Notes under the pieces: model-generated | What the model saw: the letters and a program-made list of their open reading frames with translations, nothing else | The model's database searches: none | Told to the model about the DNA's origin: nothing | NCBI RefSeq assembly: GCF_040253615.1 | Contig: NZ_JBEJGY010000004.1 | Span: forward strand, 3,038,001 to 3,102,000 | Source: Streptomyces sp. Edi4 | Lineage (GTDB): Bacteria > Actinomycetota > Actinomycetes > Streptomycetales > Streptomycetaceae | DNA: 64,000 bases | Reading direction: 5' to 3' | In this document: positions 35,861 through 43,221 of the stretch, piece by piece | Numbering within the stretch: the stretch's first letter is position 1 | Layout of the letters: every line of letters starts with the position of its first letter | Position numbers and translations under genes: made by a program

Positions 35861-36787
35861 TTATTTGAGCGCACCGCCCACCCCCACCACCAACCTCCGC
35901 TGCACCAGCACGAAGAACACCAGCACCGGCACGGTCATGACCGTCGACGCCGCCATGATCCCGCCCCAGTCGTTCTCGTCCGGCTTGAAGAAGACGAGCA
36001 GCGCCATCGGCAACGTGGACTGCGACGTGTCGCTGATGATGAACGACTTCGCGAACAGGAAGTCGTTCCACGCGGAGATGAAGGAGAAGACGCTGGTCGC
36101 CACGAGCCCGGGAAAGACCAGCGGAAACAGGATCTGCCACAGGAACCGCGTACGGCTCGCCCCATCGAGCGCCGCCGCCTCCTCCAGCGCGACCGGCACC
36201 CCCTTCACGAACCCCCGCAGCATCCAGATCGCGAACGGCAGCGAGAACGCGAGGTGCGGCAGGATCAACGACCCCAGCGTGTTGAGCTGCCCGAGGTCGC
36301 GCATCAAAAAGAACAGCGGGATCGTCAGCGCCTCGACCGGCACCATCTGCGCCACCAGGAACATGATCAGCAACGTGGTGCGGAACCGGAACCGGAAGCG
36401 GGTCACCGCGGTCGCGGCCAGGAAGGCGATCAGCGCGGAGAGCAGCACCACCGTCCCCGCCACGATCAGGCTGTTGAGGAAGTAGCGCCCGAAGTCCTGC
36501 TGGGTGAAGACACGCCGGAAGGAGTCGAGCGAGGGGGACAGCGTCCACGGCCGGGGGTGGGTCGTCTGCACCTCCCCCGCCGGCTTGAACGCGGAAAGGA
36601 CCATCCAGTACAGGGGGAAGGCGACCACCGCGGCCACCAGCAGCGCGACCCCCTCGGCGGCCGGCCGCCCGGGCCGCAGGACCCGGAGAGAGAACCCAGG
36701 GCGGACGGAACCCGAACCGGAACCGGGCCCCGCGCCAACCCTGGCCGCGCGGGCCCCACCGGCCTCAACTACCTTGCTGCCGCTCAC
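35861..36787 (-). CDS. Sugar ABC transporter permease, MalG type
   Basis: The 308-residue protein has about six membrane helices after a 40-residue polar N-terminus, and the docking loop EEAAALDGASRTRFLWQILFPL (EAA motif), which marks carbohydrate permeases of the CUT1 group. LNSLIVAGTVVLLSALIA is the first core helix pattern of MalG. GTG 36787 overlaps the preceding gene stop. It pairs with the MalF-type permease before it and the binding lipoprotein. No ATPase is in the operon, as is normal for Streptomyces CUT1 systems, which share the MsiK ATPase. The neighbouring GH20 gene suggests an amino-sugar oligosaccharide as substrate. Confidence 0.9.
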   Translation of the reverse strand: MSGSKVVEAGGARAARVGAGPGSGSGSVRPGFSLRVLRPGRPAAEGVALLVAAVVAFPLYWMVLSAFKPAGEVQTTHPRPWTLSPSLDSFRRVFTQQDFGRYFLNSLIVAGTVVLLSALIAFLAATAVTRFRFRFRTTLLIMFLVAQMVPVEALTIPLFFLMRDLGQLNTLGSLILPHLAFSLPFAIWMLRGFVKGVPVALEEAAALDGASRTRFLWQILFPLVFPGLVATSVFSFISAWNDFLFAKSFIISDTSQSTLPMALLVFFKPDENDWGGIMAASTVMTVPVLVFFVLVQRRLVVGVGGALK

Positions 36788-37737
36788 AGTTCCTCCCCCC
36801 GTCGCCTCAGCAACCGCACATACACCAGCGTCACCACCAGCAGGATCACCAGCATCACCACCCCGATCGCCGAGCCGAGGCTGTACTGCGAGGAGGCGAA
36901 CGCCTTTTGGTACGCGTACACGTTCAGGACCAGGTTCTGGCCCGCGATGCCGCCGCCGTTCGTCATGACGTAGATCTGCGTGAACACCTTGAAGTCCCAG
37001 ATGACGGACTGGATCGTGACGACGGTGAGAATCGGCCGCAGCATCGGGACCATGACGGCCCGCCAGATCCGCCACTGCGAGGCGCCGTCGAGGGCGGCGG
37101 CCTCCAGGACCTCACCCGGGATGGCCCGGATCCCGGCGTACACCGTGATCATCACGAACGGGAACGAGCACCACACCACTTCGAGCAGCACGAGCAGGAA
37201 CGCGCTGTAGCGGCCGTACGTCCAGGAGTGGCCGCCGAGGCCGAGCACGCGGTTGACCGGGCCGAAGTCAGGGTCGAACAGGAACATCCACACCGTCGAG
37301 CCGGTGATGGCGGGCGTGGCCCACGCCCCGAGCGCGGCCAGCATCAGCGCGAGCCGGGGCAGCGCCCGTACGCGCGTCAGGAGGACGGCGAGCGCGCAGC
37401 CGGCCACGAGGGTGCACAGGACGCAGGCCGCCGCGAAGACGAGCGTGGCCAGCAGCACCGACCAGAACTGGCCGTCCGAGAACAGCGTGGCGTAGTTGCC
37501 AAACCCCTGGAAGCTGGTCGCCGCGCCGCCGCTGACCTGCGCCTGGGTGTATTCGAGGAAGGAGATCAGGCCGAGTTGGTAGATCGGGTAGACGAGCAGC
37601 GCGGCCAGGACAGCGAGCGCGGGGGCCAGATGGAGCCATGGCGTCAAGCCCGCCCGGCCGAAGGAGCGGGTGCGCCTGGGCGGGGAATTCGGCGCGGGCG
37701 GCGGCACTTTCGTCCGCTCGGCCGTCGCGGGGCTCAA
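36784..37737 (-). CDS. Sugar ABC transporter permease, MalF type
   Basis: The 317-residue membrane protein begins with about 25 polar residues, then WLHLAPALAVLAALLVYPIYQLGLISF, the first helix typical of CUT1 MalF-like permeases, with five more helices. The EAA loop reads EVLEAAALDGASQWRIWRAV. A TTG start at 37737 overlaps the binding-protein stop (TTGA); a GTG a dozen codons later is the alternative start. It forms the transport channel with the MalG-type partner, and coupling between the three genes by overlaps implies equal expression. Confidence 0.88.
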   Translation of the reverse strand: MSPATAERTKVPPPAPNSPPRRTRSFGRAGLTPWLHLAPALAVLAALLVYPIYQLGLISFLEYTQAQVSGGAATSFQGFGNYATLFSDGQFWSVLLATLVFAAACVLCTLVAGCALAVLLTRVRALPRLALMLAALGAWATPAITGSTVWMFLFDPDFGPVNRVLGLGGHSWTYGRYSAFLLVLLEVVWCSFPFVMITVYAGIRAIPGEVLEAAALDGASQWRIWRAVMVPMLRPILTVVTIQSVIWDFKVFTQIYVMTNGGGIAGQNLVLNVYAYQKAFASSQYSLGSAIGVVMLVILLVVTLVYVRLLRRRGEEL

Positions 37738-39053
37738 CCCGCCGCCCCGAACGCCTCGTTCATCTTCTTCGCCGCCTCCGAGGACGCCCGGGCGACGTCC
37801 TTCTTGCCGCTGACGATCTCCTGGAACATCGTGGGCAGCACCAGCGAGGAGTCGATCTGTCCCCAACCCGGCGACGCGGGGACGAACTTGGTGCCCGAGG
37901 CCAGGGTGCGGACGAACGGCTCGACGAACGGCTGCTTCCTGGCGGCCTCGGCGCGTACATCGGTGTACGTCGGCAGGAAGCCCATCGCGTCGAACATCTC
38001 GCGCTGGGTCGCCTTGCCGGTGAGCTGCTTCATGAGGCCGACCGCGAGCGAACGGTGCGAACTGCTCTTCAGTACGCCGATGTTGTTGCCGCCGGCGAAG
38101 GCGGGGGCGACCGATCCCGGTGTGCGGCCGGGCAGCGGCACGACGGCGTACTTGCCCTTGACCGCGCCGGCCTCGACGGCGGCATGGTTGAAGTCGCCAC
38201 CGATCGCCATGGCCGCCTTGCCGCCCGCGAAGGCGGTGATGGTGGCGTTTCCGCCCATCTGGGCGCACTTGGCGGCCGGGCAGTTGTCGTCGCCGAAGAG
38301 CGAGGTGTAGGCGGCGATGCCCTCGCGGGCGGGCGCGCTGTCGAGGGCGGAGGTGTATTTTCCGCCGTTCTCGGTGGCCAGTTCGCCCCCGTGGGCCCAC
38401 AGGAAGGGCAGCGCCCCGTACGTGTAGGCGCCGCCCACGGCGAGCCCGTACAGAGCGGGTTCGGCCCGGTGGATCTTCTTGGCCGCGGCGGCCAGCTCGT
38501 CCTGGGTCTTCGGCACGGCGATACCGAGGTCCTTGAGGACGTCGGTGCGGTAGTACAGCGCGCGGACGCCCACGAACAGCGGGGCACCGTAGATCTTCCG
38601 GCCGACCGTCACGGACTGCTTCGCCGTCGGGTCGGTGTCCTTCGCCTCGTCCCAGGCGGCGAACTCCGCGCTCACATCGGCGAGTCCGCCGTCCCGCACA
38701 TAGCCCGCCGTGTCGGTGTTGCCGTACTCGATCAGATCGGGCGCGGAGCCCGGGTCGTTGAACGCGGCCTTGATCTTCTGGGCGCGGGTGTCGACGGGTA
38801 TGTACTCGACCCGCACGTCCACGCCGTGATGAGCCTGTTCGAAGGCGGCCACGGCCTTGTCCACCACCTGCTGTTTGGGGCCGTTGCTCACCTCCTGGAA
38901 GAGCCAGACCCGCAGGGTGCCGCTTTTGTCGTCGCTCTTCGCGGAGGTGTCGGAGGTCTGAGGGGCGCAGCCGGCCGCGCAGAAGAGGGCAAGTGCCGCC
39001 AGCGGAAGGGCGGTTCGGGCAGAGAGCTTCGACAGCTGCTTCGACAGCTTCAC
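37734..39053 (-). CDS. Sugar-binding lipoprotein of ABC importer
   Basis: The 439-residue extracellular solute-binding protein of family 1 has a lipoprotein signal with lipobox AAGC (Cys 29). The mature part starts with SGTLRVWLFQE and has the repeated alpha/beta lobes of MalE/NgcE-like proteins; GGDFNHAAVE and FAGGNNIGVL contribute to the hinge and cleft. The start is GTG 39053, well placed behind GGGGAGGA. It is the first gene of the importer operon, upstream of both permeases. Linked to the GH20 gene, it probably captures chitin- or peptidoglycan-derived amino-sugar oligomers, though this is inference. Confidence 0.9.
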   Translation of the reverse strand: MKLSKQLSKLSARTALPLAALALFCAAGCAPQTSDTSAKSDDKSGTLRVWLFQEVSNGPKQQVVDKAVAAFEQAHHGVDVRVEYIPVDTRAQKIKAAFNDPGSAPDLIEYGNTDTAGYVRDGGLADVSAEFAAWDEAKDTDPTAKQSVTVGRKIYGAPLFVGVRALYYRTDVLKDLGIAVPKTQDELAAAAKKIHRAEPALYGLAVGGAYTYGALPFLWAHGGELATENGGKYTSALDSAPAREGIAAYTSLFGDDNCPAAKCAQMGGNATITAFAGGKAAMAIGGDFNHAAVEAGAVKGKYAVVPLPGRTPGSVAPAFAGGNNIGVLKSSSHRSLAVGLMKQLTGKATQREMFDAMGFLPTYTDVRAEAARKQPFVEPFVRTLASGTKFVPASPGWGQIDSSLVLPTMFQEIVSGKKDVARASSEAAKKMNEAFGAAG

Positions 39054-39070
39054 GGTGGATCCTCCCCAGG

Positions 39071-39089
39071 GCGTTGCAACATACGCAAC
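39071..39089. promoter_or_regulatory. Dyad upstream of the sugar importer, candidate repressor site
   Basis: CGTTGCAACATACGCAACG has perfect 6-bp arms (CGTTGC/GCAACG) with a 7-base centre. It lies 18 bases upstream of the GTG start codon. A further TTGC-containing word at about 39102-39107 repeats half of it. Sites with TTGC/GCAA halves are common for LacI-type sugar repressors of Streptomyces, but no regulator gene is beside the operon. Confidence 0.5.
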
Positions 39090-39196
39090 GAGCGTTTCGC
39101 ATCTTGCACAACAGGGAGGAGGTTATGGCGGCGGCAAAGCCCTGGGCAAGAGGTCTGGACAACCCGCCGGCCCACGGAGGCCCCCGGGGACGCGAA

Positions 39197-39237
39197 ACGG
39201 CCCCCGGGGTGTGCTTGAGGCACACCCCGGGGGCCGT
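39197..39237. terminator. Strong stem-loop downstream of the DUF3039 gene
   Basis: An 18-bp perfect stem (ACGGCCCCCGGGGTGTGC and its reverse complement) encloses the loop TTGAG. It lies 14 bases past the stop codon of the DUF3039 gene and separates it from the importer operon. Confidence 0.9.
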
Positions 39238-39251
39238 GGAGGCGGAAAGAC

Positions 39252-39539
39252 CTACTTCTTGTCCTTGCCGCCCTTGTCCTTGTCGCCGCCGGCGCTCATG
39301 GACTCGTAGATCTCCTTGCACATCGGGCAGACCGGGTACTTCTTCGGGTCGCGCCCCGGCACCCACACCTTGCCGCAGAGCGCGACGACGGGTGTGCCGT
39401 CGAGCGCGCTCGCCATGATCTTGTCCTTCTGGACGTAGTGGGCGAAGCGCTCGTGGTCGCCGTCGCCGTTCGACACCTGGGGTGTCGGCTCTACGAGGGT
39501 CCCCGTACCTGCCCCGCGCTCGGGCTCAAGAGTGCTCAT
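39252..39539 (-). CDS. DUF3039 domain protein, putative zinc-binding
   Basis: The 95-residue protein matches the small DUF3039 family of actinobacteria: a central HERFAHYVQKDKIMASALDG block, then CGKVWVPGRDPKKYPVCPMC. The three cysteines (near 59, 75 and 78) and the histidines before them are arranged like a zinc ribbon. Lysine-rich C-terminal tail. Function is unknown. ATG 39539 is chosen over an ATG 24 bases upstream, because family members begin near MSTLEPERG. It has its own strong terminator. Confidence 0.85.
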   Translation of the reverse strand: MSTLEPERGAGTGTLVEPTPQVSNGDGDHERFAHYVQKDKIMASALDGTPVVALCGKVWVPGRDPKKYPVCPMCKEIYESMSAGGDKDKGGKDKK

Positions 39540-39594
39540 AACCACCAAGGGTACTGAAGCCACCCGGAACCGGGGGAAGGACGTCGCCAGGACG

Positions 39595-40194
39595 TCAATT
39601 GAGCGAGGGATCGTCCGGATAGGTGGCGACCATCGCGAGATCGCTGCGCTGGCGGCGCAGCACCGCCCGCCACAGGCTCTCCGGATCCGGGGAGGAGACG
39701 TCGCCGGGCTCCGACTCGACCACGTACCAGGCGCCGTCGCCGAGTTCGGCCTCCAGCTGACCCGGGCCCCAGCCCGCGTACCCGGCGAAGATCCGCAGCG
39801 AGCCGAGCGCGCCCGCGAGCAGTTCCGGCGGCGCCTCCAGGTCGACCAGGCCGATCGCCCCGTACACCCGGCGCCAGCCGACGGGGTCTCCCCTGCTCGA
39901 ACGGAGCTGAGAGCTCGGGGACGTGCCCTCGTCGCCGGGGATGACCGCGATGCCGAGCGCGGAGTCCAGCGAGACCGGGCCGCCCTGGAACACCACCCCC
40001 GGCTCCCCCGCCAGGCCCGCCCAGGACTCCAGGATGTCGCCGACGCCGACCGGTGTCGGACGGTTCAGGACCACGCCGAGCGTGCCCTCCTCGTCGTGAT
40101 CGAGGAGCAGCACGACCGCGCGGTCGAAGTTCGGATCCGCGAGGGCCGGTGTGGCGACGAGCAGCCGCCCGGTGAGCGAGGACACCTCGGTCAT
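39595..40194 (-). CDS. YqgE/AlgH family protein (DUF179)
   Basis: The 199-residue protein is a typical AlgH/YqgE member: LTGRLLVATPALADPNFDRAVVLLL at the start, GTLGVVLNRPTPVGVGDIL, the FQGGPVS loop and FAGYAGWGPGQLEAEL near the end. Structures of relatives are known, but the cellular role is unclear; an involvement in transcription or redox has been proposed. Another in-frame ATG lies 18 bases upstream (40212); neither start has a strong ribosome site. The gene is divergent from murA. Confidence 0.88.
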   Translation of the reverse strand: MTEVSSLTGRLLVATPALADPNFDRAVVLLLDHDEEGTLGVVLNRPTPVGVGDILESWAGLAGEPGVVFQGGPVSLDSALGIAVIPGDEGTSPSSQLRSSRGDPVGWRRVYGAIGLVDLEAPPELLAGALGSLRIFAGYAGWGPGQLEAELGDGAWYVVESEPGDVSSPDPESLWRAVLRRQRSDLAMVATYPDDPSLN

Positions 40195-40429
40195 GCCGAC
40201 ATGATCCCGCATAACCGGGCCCCGCGGGAGACGGGACGGCCCGCGAAGGGCGTCACACGGGGTGGGGGCCGGGGCGGCCGGCGGGCGCACGGCAGCAGCG
40301 GGGCGCACGCGCGTGCCCCGGCCCCGTGCCTCCCGCGGGGGGCCCGGGTCCGTGACCCTGCGGTGAGCGGGCCTGAGCGGAGCGTGCTGTAGCGAATTCA
40401 TTACATACGTGAACCGTCCTTGGCCTTAT

Positions 40430-40469
40430 GGGGCAGGGGCGAAAGCCCCTTACCCTTTACCCCTGCCCC
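40430..40469 (+). promoter_or_regulatory. Mutually exclusive hairpins in the murA leader
   Basis: Two stems compete for the same bases. A long one pairs GGGGCAGGGG (40430-40439) with CCCCTGCCCC (40460-40469), 10 bp perfect. A short one pairs GGGGC (40436-40440) with GCCCC (40445-40449) around a GAAA tetraloop. The element lies 29 bases before the murA ATG. This geometry is that of a switch or attenuator, but no partner ligand or leader peptide could be identified. Confidence 0.45.
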
Positions 40470-40498
40470 TTGCCCGACGACTCCGGAACGCGAGATTC

Positions 40499-41839
40499 AT
40501 GACCGGCACAGACGATGTACTGCTTGTCCACGGCGGAACCCCGCTTGAGGGCGAGATCCGCGTCCGCGGCGCGAAGAACCTCGTGCCGAAGGCGATGGTC
40601 GCCGCCCTCCTCGGCAGCGGCCCGAGCAGACTGCGCAACGTGCCCGACATCCGCGACGTACGCGTCGTCCGGGGCCTGCTGCAACTGCACGGCGTCACGG
40701 TCCGCCCCGGCGACGAGCCCGGCGAGCTGATCCTCGACCCCTCCCACGTCGAGTCCGCCAACGTCGCCGACATCGACGCGCACGCGGGGTCCTCGCGGAT
40801 CCCGATCCTGCTGTGCGGCCCCCTCCTGCACCGCCTCGGCCACGCCTTCATCCCGGGCCTCGGCGGCTGCGACATCGGCGGCCGGCCGATCGACTTCCAC
40901 TTCGAGGTGCTGCGGCAGTTCGGCGCGACCATCGAGAAGCGGGCCGACGGCCAGTACCTGGAGGCCCCCCAGAGGCTTCGCGGGTGCAAGATCACGCTGC
41001 CGTACCCCTCGGTCGGGGCGACCGAGCAGGTGCTCCTGACGGCCGTCCTCGCGGAAGGCGTGACCGAGCTGTCCAACGCGGCGGTCGAGCCGGAGATCGA
41101 GGACCTGATCTGCGTCCTCCAGAAAATGGGCGCGATCATCGCCATGGACACCGACCGGACCATCAGGGTCACCGGTGTCGACACGCTCGGCGGCTACACC
41201 CACCGGGCCCTCTCGGACCGCCTGGAGGCCGCCTCCTGGGCGTCCGCCGCGCTGGCGACCGAGGGCAACATCTACGTCCGGGGCGCCCAGCAGCGCTCGA
41301 TGATGACGTTCCTGAACACCTACCGCAAGGTCGGCGGTGCCTTCGAGATCGACGACGAGGGCATCCGCTTCTGGCACCCCGGCGGCTCGCTCAAGTCCAT
41401 CGCGCTGGAGACGGACGTCCACCCGGGCTTCCAGACGGACTGGCAGCAGCCGCTGGTCGTCGCTCTCACCCAGGCCACCGGGCTGTCCATCGTCCACGAG
41501 ACGGTGTACGAGTCGCGGCTCGGGTTCACCTCCGCGCTCAACCAGATGGGCGCGCACATCCAGCTCTACCGCGAGTGCCTGGGCGGTTCGGACTGCCGCT
41601 TCGGGCAGCGCAACTTCCTGCACTCGGCGGTCGTGAGCGGGCCCACGAAGCTCCAGGGCGCCGACCTGGTCATCCCGGACCTGCGGGGCGGCTTCTCCTA
41701 CCTCATCGCGGCGCTGGCGGCCCAGGGTACGTCCCGGGTCCACGGCATCGACCTGATCAACCGGGGCTACGAGAACTTCATGGAGAAACTGGAAAGCCTG
41801 GGCGCGAAGGTGGAACTCCCCAACGGCGCCCTGGTCTAG
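40499..41839 (+). CDS. murA: UDP-N-acetylglucosamine 1-carboxyvinyltransferase
   Basis: The 446-residue enzyme catalyses the first committed step of peptidoglycan synthesis, adding enolpyruvate from PEP to UDP-GlcNAc. It has the double inside-out barrel of the EPT family: GEIRVRGAKNLVPKA holds the Lys-Asn pair (K26, N27), and the mobile loop LGGCDIGG carries the active-site Cys124, the residue attacked by fosfomycin. Loss of that Cys for Asp, as in resistant actinobacteria such as mycobacteria, is not seen here. Length is a little above the usual 420. ATG 40499 has only a weak ribosome site, which makes the leader hairpins notable. Confidence 0.95.
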   Translation: MTGTDDVLLVHGGTPLEGEIRVRGAKNLVPKAMVAALLGSGPSRLRNVPDIRDVRVVRGLLQLHGVTVRPGDEPGELILDPSHVESANVADIDAHAGSSRIPILLCGPLLHRLGHAFIPGLGGCDIGGRPIDFHFEVLRQFGATIEKRADGQYLEAPQRLRGCKITLPYPSVGATEQVLLTAVLAEGVTELSNAAVEPEIEDLICVLQKMGAIIAMDTDRTIRVTGVDTLGGYTHRALSDRLEAASWASAALATEGNIYVRGAQQRSMMTFLNTYRKVGGAFEIDDEGIRFWHPGGSLKSIALETDVHPGFQTDWQQPLVVALTQATGLSIVHETVYESRLGFTSALNQMGAHIQLYRECLGGSDCRFGQRNFLHSAVVSGPTKLQGADLVIPDLRGGFSYLIAALAAQGTSRVHGIDLINRGYENFMEKLESLGAKVELPNGALV

Positions 41840-42500
41840 CCGACCCGGGGGCGGCTGAGGCCGTGCCGGGGGCCCTACGAGGGGCGCGGGGCCGTGCCGG
41901 GTGCCCCACGAGGGGCGCGTGGAACCGCGCGGGCGCCCCAGCACGGCCCGCACCCGAAACCGGGCGGGGGTTGCCGGGGCTCCGCCCCAGACCCCGGGGA
42001 CGCCCCACCCCGCCCCTCCCTGCAACCCTCCGGGGGTCATGAGCGGGCTGAGGCCCAACCCTCTGGGGCTCCGCCCCCGACCCCGCTCGCGCTGAACGCG
42101 CTCGTCCTCAAAGGCCGGACAGCCCGACCATGCCCACGCGGGCCGGCACAGACCCCACCAGGGGCGCGGGGAACTGCGCGAGAAGCGACCACGACCCGCA
42201 GCCGGGACCCGGGGGCTCCGCCCCCGACCCCGCTCGCGCTGAACGCGCTCGTCCTCAAAGGGCCGGACAGGCCGACCATGCCCATGCGGGCCGGCACAGA
42301 CCCCGCCAGGGGCGCGGGGAACTGCGCGAGAAGCGACCACGACCCGCAGCCGGGACCCCGGGGGCTCCGCCCCAGACCCCGTTCGGCCCGAACGGCCTCG
42401 TCCTCAAAGGCCGGACAGCCCGACCATGCCCACGCGGGCCGGCACAGACCCCACCAGGGGCGCGGGGAACTGCGCACCCAGCCACCCGCGGCACGCGAAA
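41840..42500. repeat. Modular intergenic repeat tract 3 with exact 148-bp tandem
   Basis: This lies downstream of murA. After a 31-bp duplication near 41862-41925 comes a tandem of about 2.8 units of 148 bp, from about 42060 to 42480. The module CAGGGGCGCGGGGAACTGCGC recurs at 42159, 42307 and 42455, exactly 148 apart. Each unit also holds GGGGCTCCGCCCC, a GAACGCGCTCGTCCTCAAA block, GCCGGACAG and a CGACCATGCCCACGCGGGCC segment. The same modules make up tracts 1 and 2. No gene is supported here. Confidence 0.9.
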
Positions 42501-42533
42501 GGGCGGCCACCCTGTTGGACAGGGTGGCCGCCC
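42501..42533. terminator. Strong stem-loop downstream of hupA
   Basis: A perfect 15-bp stem (GGGCGGCCACCCTGT with its reverse complement) closes a 3-base loop TGG. It sits 41 bases past the hupA stop on that strand and directly beside repeat tract 3, so it may also stop transcripts from murA. Confidence 0.9.
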
Positions 42534-42574
42534 TCGGCGTTTGCTGCTAAGCGGCCTTGCGGAGCAAAGGACGC

Positions 42575-42856
42575 TTACTTGCCCTTGGCGGCTTCCTTGA
42601 GCTTCGAGCCCGCCGAGACCTTCACGCTGTAACCGGCCGGGATGTCGATCGGGTCGCCGGTCTGCGGGTTACGAGCGGTACGAGCGGCACGGTGGGTGCG
42701 CTCGAAGGTCAGGAAGCCGGGGATGGTGACCTTCTCGTCGCCCTTGGCGACGATCTCGCCGACGGTCTCGGCGAGAGCGGCCAGCACGGCGTCGGCGTCC
42801 TTGCGGGTCACCTCGGCGCGGTCGGCCAGCGCGGCCACCAGCTCACTGCGGTTCAT
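42575..42856 (-). CDS. hupA: HU family nucleoid protein
   Basis: The 93-residue protein is a plain HU: MNRSELVAALADRAEVTRKDAD for the helical body, GFLTFERTHRAARTARNPQTG for the beta arm, with the NPQTG turn that inserts into the minor groove. Streptomyces has two HU proteins, HupA (about this size, vegetative) and HupS (long Lys-rich tail, spores); lack of a tail makes this HupA. It compacts and bends DNA as a dimer. GGGAGTAAG precedes the ATG. In S. coelicolor the gene lies next to murA in the same way. Confidence 0.95.
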   Translation of the reverse strand: MNRSELVAALADRAEVTRKDADAVLAALAETVGEIVAKGDEKVTIPGFLTFERTHRAARTARNPQTGDPIDIPAGYSVKVSAGSKLKEAAKGK

Positions 42857-43221
42857 GTTCTTACTCCCGTGTTCTTCTTGCCTGTGAGGCGTGCCACGCG
42901 GCGGAAGCCGCATGTTGGATACAGCGAAGCCGATGCTGCCAGGGCCCTCGGACAGTCCCCGCACCCGGGTCACGACCCTCGCGTCCTGGGGGTCCCCCCT
43001 GGACGAAGTCCTTGGGGGAGCATCCTGCCCCCACCTACGGCGGGAAAGCCAATCCGGCACCCGTCCGAGTCACACTGAGTCACACGAAAAGCGCCACTGC
43101 CTCGTCAAGGTGACGCTCCGTCGACAACGTGAGGACTCACGAGGGGCCGGTACGGATGCGGGTCATGGTCCGCCACCCTAAGGGGGCGTTACTGGGCCCG
43201 CATCCCGCGACGCGCCGTAGC
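42857..43221. other. hupA upstream region with hairpin
   Basis: These 365 bases precede hupA and follow the malic enzyme gene, both on the minus strand. A hairpin at 42994-43018 pairs CCCCC-GGAC with GTCC-GGGGG around the loop GAA, with a small internal bulge. It could terminate the malic enzyme transcript or lie in the hupA leader. A direct GAGTCACAC repeat lies near 43065-43085. No open frame with a start signal was found. Confidence 0.4.

Noticed and set aside
40499..41839. Fosfomycin-insensitive MurA
   Set aside because: The active-site Cys is present at residue 124, so there is no sequence basis for intrinsic target resistance.
41840..42500. CRISPR array
   Set aside because: Repeats are 148 bp apart with conserved, not variable, sequence between, and there are no cas genes.
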